DNA from: Candidatus Pacearchaeota archaeon
GTDB lineage: Archaea > Nanobdellota > Nanobdellia > Pacearchaeales > GW2011-AR1
Direction of reading: 5' to 3'
Length of the DNA stretch: 36,665 nucleotides
Assembly: GCA_017609915.1 (NCBI GenBank)
Contig: JAFCDA010000008.1
Span: 1 to 36,665 of the forward strand
The notes below the pieces were generated by a model. That model ran no database searches, was not told the origin of the DNA, and saw only the letters and a program-made list of their open reading frames with translations. Positions within the stretch are counted from its first letter, which is position 1. Each line of letters starts with the position of its first letter. The position numbers were made by a program, and so were the translations under genes. This document shows positions 25,723 to 35,021 of the stretch, in pieces.

Positions 25723-27417
25723 ATGGTATTTACTGAAATTAAAAAAAGAAATGATAAAAGATATTATTATAGAGTAAAATCTATAAGAAAAGGTGAAAAA
25801 GTAGAAAAACAAAGAATATACTTGGGTGCAAATATAACTAAAGAGCAATTAAAACAATTAGAACAAGATGCTGATAAAAAGATTGAAACAGGAAATATAA
25901 CCCCTATAACTTCTCAAGAAAAAGAAAAAGAGGTAAAAACAAAAAAACAAACAAAATCCTTTACAAAAGATAAAGAAAAAATAATATTTAATATAGATAA
26001 AAATAAAAATTTCTCAGAATGGTATACAGACATAATTAAAAAAGCAGAATTAGCTGATTTAAGAAATAATGTTAAAGGAACTATTATTTTTCAGCCCTGG
26101 TCTGTATTAGCTATGGAAAAAATGTATGATTATTTAGAAAAAATCTTACAAAAAAAAGGCCATAAACCTTATTGGTTCCCAACCCTTATTCCAGAATCAA
26201 ATTTAACAAAAGAAAGTGAGCATATTAAAGGATTCACTCCAAGTGTTTTTTGGGTTACTCATGGGGGGGAAACAGAATTAGAAGAAAGATATGCTTTAAG
26301 ACCAACTTCTGAAACAGTTTTTTATCAAATGTTTTCTCAATGGATTAGAAGTTATAAAGATCTCCCATTTAAAGCATATCAAAGAGCAAATGTATTTAGA
26401 TATGAAACAAAAGCAACAAGACCTTTTTTAAGAAGCAGAGAATTTCATTGGATAGAAACACATTGTGCTCATGCAACAGAAAAAGATGCTATGAAACAAG
26501 TTCAAGAAGACATGGAAACCACAAAAGAAGTTCTTCATGATATTTTTGGTTTGCCTTTTTTATTTTTTGAACGGCCTTCTTGGGATAAATTTCCAGGAGC
26601 ATATAGAACCTTTGCATCAGATGTTTTAAGTCCTGGAGGAAAAGTAGTTCAGCAACCTTCAACACATATAATTTCTCAAGAATTTTCAAAAGCTTTTAAT
26701 GTAAAATTTATGGATAAAAATGAAAAAGAACAATATGCTTGGATAACTTGTTATGGTCCTGCAATATCAAGAATTTTTGCAAGCATAATCGCAGTTCATG
26801 GGGATAATAAAGGACTTAGATTTCCATGGAAAATAGCCCCAATTCAAATAATCATAATCCCTATTGGACAAGAGGACAAGGTAACAAAAGAAGCAGAAAA
26901 AATAGAAAAAGAATTAAAACAAAACAAAATCTCTGTTGAAATTGATAACTCTGAAAAAAGACTAGGAGAAAAATTTTATTTTTGGGAAATGAAAGGAGTT
27001 CCATTAAGAATAGAACTAGGCAATAGAGAATTAAAAGAAGATAATCTAATGATTTTTAGAAGAGATCAAGATAAAAAAGAAACAATAAAAAGAAAGGATT
27101 TATTAAAATATATAGAAAAAACAGCCAAAGAGATAGATAAAAATTTAACAAAGCAAGCTGACCGATTATTTGATAATAATTTAATAAACACAAAAACAAA
27201 AGAGGAAATAAAAAAAGTAGTTGACGCTGGAAAGATAGCAAGATGTGGGTTCTGCTCAGTTGATAAAGATGGAGAAAAATGTGCAGAAATTATTGAAAAA
27301 GAAACTAGTGCAGAAGTTAGAGGAACAAAACTAAATGAAAAAAATAAAGATTTTTCAAAATGCGTAGTTTGCAATAAAAAAGCAAACCATACAGTTTATA
27401 TTGCAAAAAGTTATTAA
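25723..27417 (+). CDS. proS: Prolyl-tRNA synthetase (archaeal/eukaryal type) with N-terminal accessory domain
   Basis: FSEWYTDIIKKAELADL...GTIIFQPWSVLAMEKMY, ALRPTSET, RFLRSREFHW-like motif, C-terminal CGFC..CVVC zinc domain; N-term FTEIKKRNDKRYYYRVKSIRKGEKVEKQRIYLG extra. Confidence 0.93.
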   Translation: MVFTEIKKRNDKRYYYRVKSIRKGEKVEKQRIYLGANITKEQLKQLEQDADKKIETGNITPITSQEKEKEVKTKKQTKSFTKDKEKIIFNIDKNKNFSEWYTDIIKKAELADLRNNVKGTIIFQPWSVLAMEKMYDYLEKILQKKGHKPYWFPTLIPESNLTKESEHIKGFTPSVFWVTHGGETELEERYALRPTSETVFYQMFSQWIRSYKDLPFKAYQRANVFRYETKATRPFLRSREFHWIETHCAHATEKDAMKQVQEDMETTKEVLHDIFGLPFLFFERPSWDKFPGAYRTFASDVLSPGGKVVQQPSTHIISQEFSKAFNVKFMDKNEKEQYAWITCYGPAISRIFASIIAVHGDNKGLRFPWKIAPIQIIIIPIGQEDKVTKEAEKIEKELKQNKISVEIDNSEKRLGEKFYFWEMKGVPLRIELGNRELKEDNLMIFRRDQDKKETIKRKDLLKYIEKTAKEIDKNLTKQADRLFDNNLINTKTKEEIKKVVDAGKIARCGFCSVDKDGEKCAEIIEKETSAEVRGTKLNEKNKDFSKCVVCNKKANHTVYIAKSY

Positions 27418-27439
27418 ATCCTAAATAATTTATATTAAA

Positions 27440-27652
27440 ATGTTAAAAGAAATAAAAAAATTAAAAACAAAACATAAAATTATATTTGCAATATTAATAG
27501 GTTTTGCTGTTGTAAACTTTTGGAGAGGTGTTTGGGGATTAATGGATGAATATCTTTTACCAAACAACTATAAATTAAGTCTTTGGATTTCTACACTTTT
27601 AGGGATTATAATCCTAATAATTTTAGGATATGTTACAAAAGAATTAATGTGA
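27440..27652 (+). CDS. Small two-TM membrane protein
   Basis: 70-aa hydrophobic ORF. Confidence 0.5.
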   Translation: MLKEIKKLKTKHKIIFAILIGFAVVNFWRGVWGLMDEYLLPNNYKLSLWISTLLGIIILIILGYVTKELM

Positions 27653-27667
27653 TTCAGCAAAATCAAT

Positions 27668-27865
27668 TTACCAATAATAATAAGTGAGAATAAAAACAAT
27701 AGCAGCAATAATCAATTCAATAATCCCAAAGGTTCTAAAATAACCATTAGATTTTTTTATAAAATATCTCAAAAATCCTTTTACTTTTTTCGGAGCTAAT
27801 GTTGCAAATAAACCTTCTAACATTGCAAGCAAAGCAATAACCATAATAATTGTTTTAATTACCAT
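27668..27865 (-). CDS. Small membrane protein
   Basis: 65-aa two-TM ORF. Confidence 0.5.
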   Translation of the reverse strand: MVIKTIIMVIALLAMLEGLFATLAPKKVKGFLRYFIKKSNGYFRTFGIIELIIAAIVFILTYYYW

Positions 27866-27997
27866 TTCTTAATAAAAAAACATCATTTAAATATCTTTTG
27901 AGTTAGGATCTTTAAAAAGGTTTAAATCATATTACATTTCTCAAAAACTATTTTATATTGTATAAATGCCTATTAAAGAAAGAACATAACTATAAAG

Positions 27998-28276
27998 ATG
28001 GTTAGTTCAGAAAGTATCATAACTTATATTTTATTTTTTGTAGGATTATTAATTACTCTTTTAATGCCCCTTCCAATCAAAGAAGAATATAGGCTTTTTA
28101 TGATAACAACCATTATCCTTGCTTTCCTCATTATAATCTTATCAAGATATGATACAAATATAAAAAAACAAGATGAAGAGTTAAAAAACTTAAACAAAAG
28201 ATTTAAAACTTTAGAGAAGCTAAATGATATTAGATTAGACATAAAAGAATTAAAAAGAGAAGTATTTAAAAAATGA
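27998..28276 (+). CDS. Membrane protein with C-terminal coiled coil
   Basis: Two TM segments then coiled coil. Confidence 0.5.
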   Translation: MVSSESIITYILFFVGLLITLLMPLPIKEEYRLFMITTIILAFLIIILSRYDTNIKKQDEELKNLNKRFKTLEKLNDIRLDIKELKREVFKK

Positions 28277-28380
28277 ACAAGAAAGGTTTTACAGACAAAG
28301 ACATGTTGAATTTAATAAAAATAGCAATTGTTACAATAATTGGGTATATAATAATAAAAGCATTATTATCAGCAATTTAA
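28273..28380 (+). CDS. 35-aa single-TM protein
   Basis: ATGA overlap with the preceding stop; MNKKGFTDKDMLNLIKIAIVTIIGYIIIKALLSAI; not in the ORF track. Confidence 0.4.
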   Translation: MNKKGFTDKDMLNLIKIAIVTIIGYIIIKALLSAI

Positions 28381-29420
28381 ACCTTTTCAACCAACTCTTC
28401 AAACCTCTTTTTAAAAACTTTTAAATCATCAATATTCATTCTAGCTCCAGTAGCATGCTCATGACCTCCTCCTGTTGCACTTTCAAGACCTTTAATAGCT
28501 TTCAAGGTAATTTCTCTAACATCTACAAAACTCCCCCTTATAGAAGCATTTGCAAGATTCCCCTTAAGATAAACAACAACAACAATTTTTTTAGGAAATT
28601 CATAAACTAATTGATTAGCTAAATTAGCACTTAAACTCAAATCTCCACCATATTGAAAATAAATCATCTTCTCTCCAACATTTTCTCTTGCTTTTCCTAT
28701 TAATTTCTGATACCTTAAATTTATTTCATTATAACGTTTTAAAATTTGTTTTGTATTAAAATTTTCTTCTAAAACATCCATAGGCCCTTGTATTTTCATC
28801 ATAAACTTAAGCATTTTAACAACATTACTTGTTTTATCTTTTAAAGAAAAATCCAAAATCCTGGCAATTTTTCCAATTTCAGAATCGTAAAGCAAACCAA
28901 AAGGAGATTTAATATTTTTTTTACCTAATTCAGGATATTTTTTTTCAAATTCAGAATAAAAATCAGGAACATAAAAATCACTTATGCACCCAATAACTGC
29001 AATCCAATCATCTTGTTTTCTATTTGTAATTTTATAACAAAGATAAGAAACCGGCTCATTTGTTTTATCATTATGGTAAGGATTATAATAATTAATTTCT
29101 TCATTATCAAATTTACCAACATTATGATGATCTATCCAAACAACAGGAAGACTATCTTGTTTAAGTTTATCAAAAAACTTTTTATCAACAACAGGGACAT
29201 CTAAAATAAAAACATAATCTGGTTTTAACTCATCAATCCTCCTATATCCATTTAAATTTAAACAATTACCTTTAACTGCAACACCTTTTCCTCGATTAAT
29301 AAATCTTCTTAATAATAAAAAACTACACAATCCATCATTATCATTATCAAAAAAAAATAAAGGATTTTGAGCTTTTTCAAGATGCTCTTTTATTTCATCA
29401 ATCTGTTTCGGTGTTAGCAT
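28377..29420 (-). CDS. DHH/DHHA1 phosphoesterase (RecJ-like)
   Basis: FFDNDNDGLCSFLLL, VWIDHHNV, C-terminal ATGGGHEHATGARM. Confidence 0.9.
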   Translation of the reverse strand: MLTPKQIDEIKEHLEKAQNPLFFFDNDNDGLCSFLLLRRFINRGKGVAVKGNCLNLNGYRRIDELKPDYVFILDVPVVDKKFFDKLKQDSLPVVWIDHHNVGKFDNEEINYYNPYHNDKTNEPVSYLCYKITNRKQDDWIAVIGCISDFYVPDFYSEFEKKYPELGKKNIKSPFGLLYDSEIGKIARILDFSLKDKTSNVVKMLKFMMKIQGPMDVLEENFNTKQILKRYNEINLRYQKLIGKARENVGEKMIYFQYGGDLSLSANLANQLVYEFPKKIVVVVYLKGNLANASIRGSFVDVREITLKAIKGLESATGGGHEHATGARMNIDDLKVFKKRFEELVEKV

Positions 29421-29616
29421 AAGAAATAATCTTAAAACACATTTAAATAGTTTTCTTAATAAATTATGTGATGTTTTTTATCTTATCTTTAAAAATAAAG
29501 ATATGCTCTTCTGTTCTTTCATGCTTAATCTCAGAAGTTCAGAGCTTAATATTTTATAGAGATAAACCATTCCCTATCTCCCTATACTTATAAGATGATA
29601 ATAAATCAAAACAAAT

Positions 29617-30567
29617 TTATCTTTTCCTTACCAAAATCAAATACCAAATTATAAAAATCAGACATAAAACTATCAAAATAATTAGAATCACTATCATTAA
29701 AAAATACTTCCCTTTTTCTGAATAAAAATTTTGTTCACATGCAGGACAGTTCCCATTCTTTTCATTAACACAATCTACATCATCTTCATCATAATTTTTA
29801 ATACCATCAAAACAATAAGGAAAATAACTAAATTCATCAAATAAAATTTGAATGTCTAATTTCTTCTCTTTAATTCTGCTTAATCTTGAAATTAAAACTT
29901 CCTCTTCATCATAGATTTCTGTGTATTCCTTATCTCCTAATTGAATTATTTTTGTGGTTATAGGAGCTCTTGTTTGGCATTTTTTTGAATCAGAAAAATC
30001 TGATAAACATTTAGAATAATCTTTACAATATCTATACTGAAAACCAGATGCTGATTTATCTATTCCTAAACTATCTAAACCATATATTGCTTGACATTCT
30101 CCCCAATCACTACAAACAAAATTCGGTTTGCAGCCTTGTTCTCCAAGCATTAAAATAAAATTTCCTTTCCCATCAAGTTTAGGAATTATCTCTTCTCCAC
30201 TCATATCTCCAATATTCATTAACTCTTCAACACTTTCTTCCCTTAACTCTCCAGGATAATAATAAATTTCAGAGGTCTTTTCTTCTTCAAGAATAGTTGT
30301 GACTTCTAAATCATCTAATTCACTTAATGATTGAAGATTAAATAAAGATACCCTAGTGAGACTTCCATCTTGCCATTCAATTAAATATTTATTAGGAAAA
30401 GATATTCCTTGAACTTCTCCAATCATCCCTATTTCTTTATTATAAACAAGATCTCCAGTTTGAAACTGAGAAAAAAGATAAAAAGAAATACCAACTATGC
30501 CTACAATAATTAAAATTAAAAAAACAAAAAAAACATTAAATATCTTTCCTTTTTTCCTTTTTCCCAT
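29617..30567 (-). CDS. Membrane-anchored extracellular protein with Cys-containing repeats
   Basis: N- and C-terminal TM segments; CKPNFVCSDWGECQ motif common in DPANN surface proteins. Confidence 0.55.
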   Translation of the reverse strand: MGKRKKGKIFNVFFVFLILIIVGIVGISFYLFSQFQTGDLVYNKEIGMIGEVQGISFPNKYLIEWQDGSLTRVSLFNLQSLSELDDLEVTTILEEEKTSEIYYYPGELREESVEELMNIGDMSGEEIIPKLDGKGNFILMLGEQGCKPNFVCSDWGECQAIYGLDSLGIDKSASGFQYRYCKDYSKCLSDFSDSKKCQTRAPITTKIIQLGDKEYTEIYDEEEVLISRLSRIKEKKLDIQILFDEFSYFPYCFDGIKNYDEDDVDCVNEKNGNCPACEQNFYSEKGKYFLMIVILIILIVLCLIFIIWYLILVRKR

Positions 30568-30653
30568 TTTTTATCTACCTATCTTATTACTCTTTAATAT
30601 TTAATAAACCTTTACAAAAAGATTTTTATACTTCTTATCCTTTATTCAATAAA

Positions 30654-31199
30654 ATGGGTGATAATTTTATAATTTCTATGTATAATTATCTAGGAATAAA
30701 ACTAGTTATAGCTCTATTAATCTTATTTGTACTTATTTTATTTTTAATTATACTTGACCTAATTAGTAAAAAAAAGAAAACTAAAAATAAAGAAAAAACA
30801 AAAGACATTCCTAAAAAAATGAAATTAAAGATTTCATCAAAAGATCCTAAACATAATTTAATTTTACTTGACAAAAAAATAAGGGATCATTTTAAATCAA
30901 AATTAAAATCAGAATCAGAAATAACCTATGCAGAGATAACCAGAGAGTTAAAAGCAAAAAATAAACCAGTACCAGCAAGCTTTTTTCATAAAATGAATTA
31001 TCATTTGTATTCTCAAAAACAAACAACAGAAAAAGAAGTAAAAAACCTAAAACAAGAATTCTTAAACATAATTCAAAATAAAAAAACAAAACCTATAAAA
31101 CAAAAACCTAAAAAAGAAACAAAGAAAAAAACTAAGCCCAAAAAGATTTCCAAAATAAAGAAAAAGCAAATAAAATTAAAACTTAAAAAAAACCCTTAA
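30654..31199 (+). CDS. Membrane protein with Lys-rich C-terminal tail
   Basis: One TM segment then KKKTKPKKISKIKKKQIKLKLKKNP. Confidence 0.5.
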   Translation: MGDNFIISMYNYLGIKLVIALLILFVLILFLIILDLISKKKKTKNKEKTKDIPKKMKLKISSKDPKHNLILLDKKIRDHFKSKLKSESEITYAEITRELKAKNKPVPASFFHKMNYHLYSQKQTTEKEVKNLKQEFLNIIQNKKTKPIKQKPKKETKKKTKPKKISKIKKKQIKLKLKKNP

Positions 31200-31292
31200 A
31201 AAATAATATCATCCAATATTAAATATGTAGTTTCCTTAGTATCTCATTTCACCTTAAAGCTGTACACTTCGGTAGATTTTTTACATTTAAAA

Positions 31293-32216
31293 TCAAGGCA
31301 AAACTCTATATCTTGTATTTATAAGAATAAAATTAATTATAAAAAGAATTAACGCAATTACCATAAGAACTAAAGATAAATCATGAACTGCTCTTTTTTC
31401 TGTCCTACCAACAATATCATTTAAAGAATAATAAAAATCTTCTATATTTTGTATACTATAATATTCTCCCTCTGTGTTTTCTGCTATTGTCCTTAATGTG
31501 CTTTCTGAAAGTTTAAAAACTCCTCCGCTTTCATCTGTACCTCCTTCCTCAGTTCCTATTCCTAAACAATGAATTCTAACCCTATTTTTATTACTATAAT
31601 CAATTATATCCTGAAGTGTATTTATGTTAGCTTGCCCATCACTAATAAGAATAATAGTTTTAGCTTCTTCATTTCTTAATAAATTTGTAGAAGCAATCAC
31701 TGCCCCCAAAATATCTGTTCCTCCAATACTTTTGATGCCAAGATTAAATATAATATTTTCAAGTAACCCCTTATCTTCTGTTAACTCTTGTTCTACAAAA
31801 GTACTGCCTGAAAAAGAAACTACTGCAATCTTTGTTTTTTCAGGAACCATTTTTAAAAAATCTATTGATGTTTTTTTTGCAGCTTCCAATCTATTCGGAA
31901 GAATATCCTGAGCAGCCATACTTCCAGAAGAATCTATAGCTAAAACAAAAGATACTTGGCTTGCACCCACATTTCTAGTTATACTAACCCCTGAAACAGA
32001 GAGAACAACTAATACTATGATTATTATATTTATGTATAAGACTGTTACATTTTTTGAAAAGATTTCAACACCTTTAATTCTTGTTATAGCCTCAAAATTA
32101 GCAAATTTGATTGACTTTTTCTTTATACTCTTTAAAGAAATAATATGGAAAAAAATAAGTGCAGGAATAGCCAATAACAACAATAAGTATTCTGGGCGTG
32201 TAAATATAACCATCAT
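31293..32216 (-). CDS. VWA-domain membrane protein (BatA-like)
   Basis: FVLAIDSSGSMAAQDILPNRLEAAK (MIDAS), TIILISDGQANI. Confidence 0.88.
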   Translation of the reverse strand: MMVIFTRPEYLLLLLAIPALIFFHIISLKSIKKKSIKFANFEAITRIKGVEIFSKNVTVLYINIIIIVLVVLSVSGVSITRNVGASQVSFVLAIDSSGSMAAQDILPNRLEAAKKTSIDFLKMVPEKTKIAVVSFSGSTFVEQELTEDKGLLENIIFNLGIKSIGGTDILGAVIASTNLLRNEEAKTIILISDGQANINTLQDIIDYSNKNRVRIHCLGIGTEEGGTDESGGVFKLSESTLRTIAENTEGEYYSIQNIEDFYYSLNDIVGRTEKRAVHDLSLVLMVIALILFIINFILINTRYRVLP

Positions 32217-32396
32217 TTTAACATTTCACCTTTTTTATTCTATTCCTCTAGATCTTAAGTTTAAGATACTAGTTTTATTTAATTTAGTATCTTTAATCAT
32301 AATTCAGCTTTACTCTTCTATTCTTTAACTCGTTATTCATTAAGATATTGATATTGTTTGATTATCTTAAAAGATGTAGACTTTTTTAATTCAAAT

Positions 32397-33299
32397 TCAT
32401 CTTCTCGGAGCAACATATCTCCCTGTTTTAGTCCTTAATTTTAAAAATTGAGATAAAGGAATAATAAAATCCTTATCTGTATAAATATTTAACAAATCAG
32501 CACCAGCTTTTTTAAAAATCCCTTCAATTTTCCTTCTCTGAGCAAGAGCATGTTTCCTATATTCATGCCTTATTAAACCAGGATTTATTAATAACTGTCT
32601 ACTTGTATGAGTGTCTTCAATAACAAATTCTCTTTTTAAATCAGGAAGTTCTTCATCTATGCGGTCCCTAACCATTATCCCAACAGTTTCATATTTACTT
32701 GCAAAATTCCTCAAAATATCTGAACATTCTTCTCCCATTTTTATAAAATCTGAAATTATAAAAATAACTGTTGCTTCTTTCATATAAGGAAGGATTAATT
32801 CTAGAGTTTTTCCTAAATTAGATTTTCCTCCATAATTTTTTGAATCTTTTAAATTACTTCCAAAAATATAAAATTGTTTAACTCCAGAAGAAAATTCCCT
32901 TTTTATTTTTATATTCTCAGAATATAAGCTAAATCCAACACTATTCCCATTAACAATTGCTAAATGAGCCAATGAAGCTGCAATTTCTGCAGCAATTTCA
33001 TTTTTTAAATAATTCCCTGAACCTAAAACCATATTATCTCCAACATCAATTATAAAAAAAACTTTCAAATCTCTTTCTTCTAAATATCTTTTTACAACTA
33101 CTTGCTGTATCCTTAATGAAATTTTCCAATCTATTAAGCTAGCGTCATCACTTTCAGTATATTTACGTGGAGCATCAAATTCTAATCCTTTTCCCATAAG
33201 CATTTTTTTATAAAAAACAGATTTAATTAAAAACCTGTGTTTCATAGCTGATTCAAACTTACCTATATTTTTTGCAAAATTAACATTTAATTTTCCCAT
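32397..33299 (-). CDS. DUF58-domain protein
   Basis: GKGLEFDAPRKYTESDDASLIDWKISLR signature. Confidence 0.88.
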   Translation of the reverse strand: MGKLNVNFAKNIGKFESAMKHRFLIKSVFYKKMLMGKGLEFDAPRKYTESDDASLIDWKISLRIQQVVVKRYLEERDLKVFFIIDVGDNMVLGSGNYLKNEIAAEIAASLAHLAIVNGNSVGFSLYSENIKIKREFSSGVKQFYIFGSNLKDSKNYGGKSNLGKTLELILPYMKEATVIFIISDFIKMGEECSDILRNFASKYETVGIMVRDRIDEELPDLKREFVIEDTHTSRQLLINPGLIRHEYRKHALAQRRKIEGIFKKAGADLLNIYTDKDFIIPLSQFLKLRTKTGRYVAPRR

Positions 33300-33424
33300 T
33301 TTTTGTTTTTCCTTATTATAGTAATCAATCTTTAAGCTGAGTTGATGAGTAGCTTAATTTTTGTCACCATCTTTTTTTAAAAGACGGCCTCATAAGATAT
33401 TAGTTTTACTTCCCTCCTAAATCT

Positions 33425-34972
33425 TCAAATTTGAATTTCATTGAGTATCTGTTCGATAATATAATCTGAAGTAATATTATTTGCCTCTGCCTCATAACCC
33501 AGAATTAATCTATGTCTTAAAATATCAAAAGCTACCTTTTTAATATCTTCTGGGACAACAAAACTTCTTCCCCGAATCAATGCCTCTGCTTTACTTGCTA
33601 TAAAAAAAGCTATACTTGCTCTTGGAGAAGCCCCCCAATCTATATATTTAACATATTTATTTTTTTTATTTCTTGTATAATCAACTATATTAACTATATA
33701 ATTTTCCAATCTATTACTAAGATATATTTCTTTAATAAGTGACTGCATTTTGATAATTTCTTCAGGAGAAATAATCTGTTGTAAATTATAACTTTCAAAA
33801 CTCTTTAAGTCTACATTTTGCCTCATTATTAATTTCTCTTCTTCAATTTTAGGATAAGTTATAATTAATTTAAATAAAAATCTATCTACTTGTGCCTCTG
33901 GAAGTGCATAAACTCCTGAGGATTCTAAGGGATTTTTTGTAGCCATTACAAAAAAAGGTTTAGGTAAAACAAAGGTTTCTCTACCTATAGTAACTTGTTT
34001 TTCTTGCATTGCTTCAAGCAAAGCAGATTGAGATTTAGGAGGAGCTCTATTTATTTCATCTGCAATTATAAAGTTTGCAAAAATTGGCCCCTTGACAATC
34101 TCAAAACGAGAACCCCCTTTGTAAATTGTAAGTCCAATTATATCTGTAGGTAATAAATCTACTGTAAACTGTATTCTTTTGACTTCACAACCACTAACTA
34201 CTCCCAAAGATTTTATCAGCAAAGTTTTTGCTATTCCAGGAACCCCTTCTAAAATCACATGTCCATTACAAAGAAAAGCCCTAATTAATCCCTCAATAAC
34301 TCTTTCCTGTCCAACAACTATTTTCCCTATTTCTTGTTTTATTTTAATTACTCTTTCAGAAAAAGCTCTTATATCCTCTTTACTTATATTTTGTCTTAAA
34401 TTCTCTTTTTTAAATTTTCTTTTACTTACCTCAGAATCCACAATCTTTTTTTTAATATTTCTTTCCATATCATTCAAAACCATATCAAATTTTTGTTTTT
34501 TCTTTTGTTTTTCAAAATTATTTTTTCCTTGAACATTAAGAATATTTTCCTTAATCTGCTTTTCTTTATTATTTAAAGAAAAATTAGATTTTTTATTTTT
34601 GTTTATCTTTTTATTCTGTGTTTTAAACTTATTTCCTTTCTGAAAATTAATTATCTTCTGTTTGATGAGTTTTTCTAAATTATTCGATGCTACTTTTAGT
34701 TTTTTATTTCCAAATTTAGATTTATTCTTACGATTAAAAATAGATTTATTAGCATTAAGAATATTTTCCTTAATCTGCTTTTCTTTATTATTTAAAGAAA
34801 AATTAGATTTTTTATTTTTGTTTATCTTTTTATTCTGTGTTTTAAACTTATTTCCTTTCTGAGAATTAATTATCTTCTGTTTGATGAGTTTTTCTAAATT
34901 ATTCGATGCTAATTTTAGTTTTTTATTTCCTCTTTTATTTCCAAACTTAAATTTATTCTTACTTTTCATCAT
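33425..34972 (-). CDS. MoxR-family AAA+ ATPase with Lys/Asn-rich repeated N-terminal extension
   Basis: VVGQERVIEGLIRAFLCNGHVILEGVPGIAKTLL, ADEINRAPPKSQSALLEAMQEKQVTIG, ATKNPLESSGVYALPEAQVDRF. Confidence 0.93.
   Translation of the reverse strand: MMKSKNKFKFGNKRGNKKLKLASNNLEKLIKQKIINSQKGNKFKTQNKKINKNKKSNFSLNNKEKQIKENILNANKSIFNRKNKSKFGNKKLKVASNNLEKLIKQKIINFQKGNKFKTQNKKINKNKKSNFSLNNKEKQIKENILNVQGKNNFEKQKKKQKFDMVLNDMERNIKKKIVDSEVSKRKFKKENLRQNISKEDIRAFSERVIKIKQEIGKIVVGQERVIEGLIRAFLCNGHVILEGVPGIAKTLLIKSLGVVSGCEVKRIQFTVDLLPTDIIGLTIYKGGSRFEIVKGPIFANFIIADEINRAPPKSQSALLEAMQEKQVTIGRETFVLPKPFFVMATKNPLESSGVYALPEAQVDRFLFKLIITYPKIEEEKLIMRQNVDLKSFESYNLQQIISPEEIIKMQSLIKEIYLSNRLENYIVNIVDYTRNKKNKYVKYIDWGASPRASIAFFIASKAEALIRGRSFVVPEDIKKVAFDILRHRLILGYEAEANNITSDYIIEQILNEIQI
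34535..34931 (-). repeat. 219-bp near-perfect tandem duplication in the MoxR gene
   Basis: attaagaatattttccttaatctgc... at 34535 and 34754; only scattered mismatches. Confidence 0.85.
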
Positions 34973-35021
34973 CCTCTTTTTAGTTCTCCTTCTTTATTAT
35001 TTTAGCAGTTCTTTTAATATT

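Noticed and set aside
32017-32328. 103-aa plus-strand ORF antisense to the VWA gene
   Set aside because: Antisense shadow of a well-supported CDS; same judgement for 31624-31911, 34179-34532, 27066-27374, 18847-19335, 6139-6369 and 6807-7052.
33334-33350. CTGAGTTGATGAG as C/D-box sRNA D'-C' motif
   Set aside because: No appropriately spaced terminal C and D boxes on either strand.
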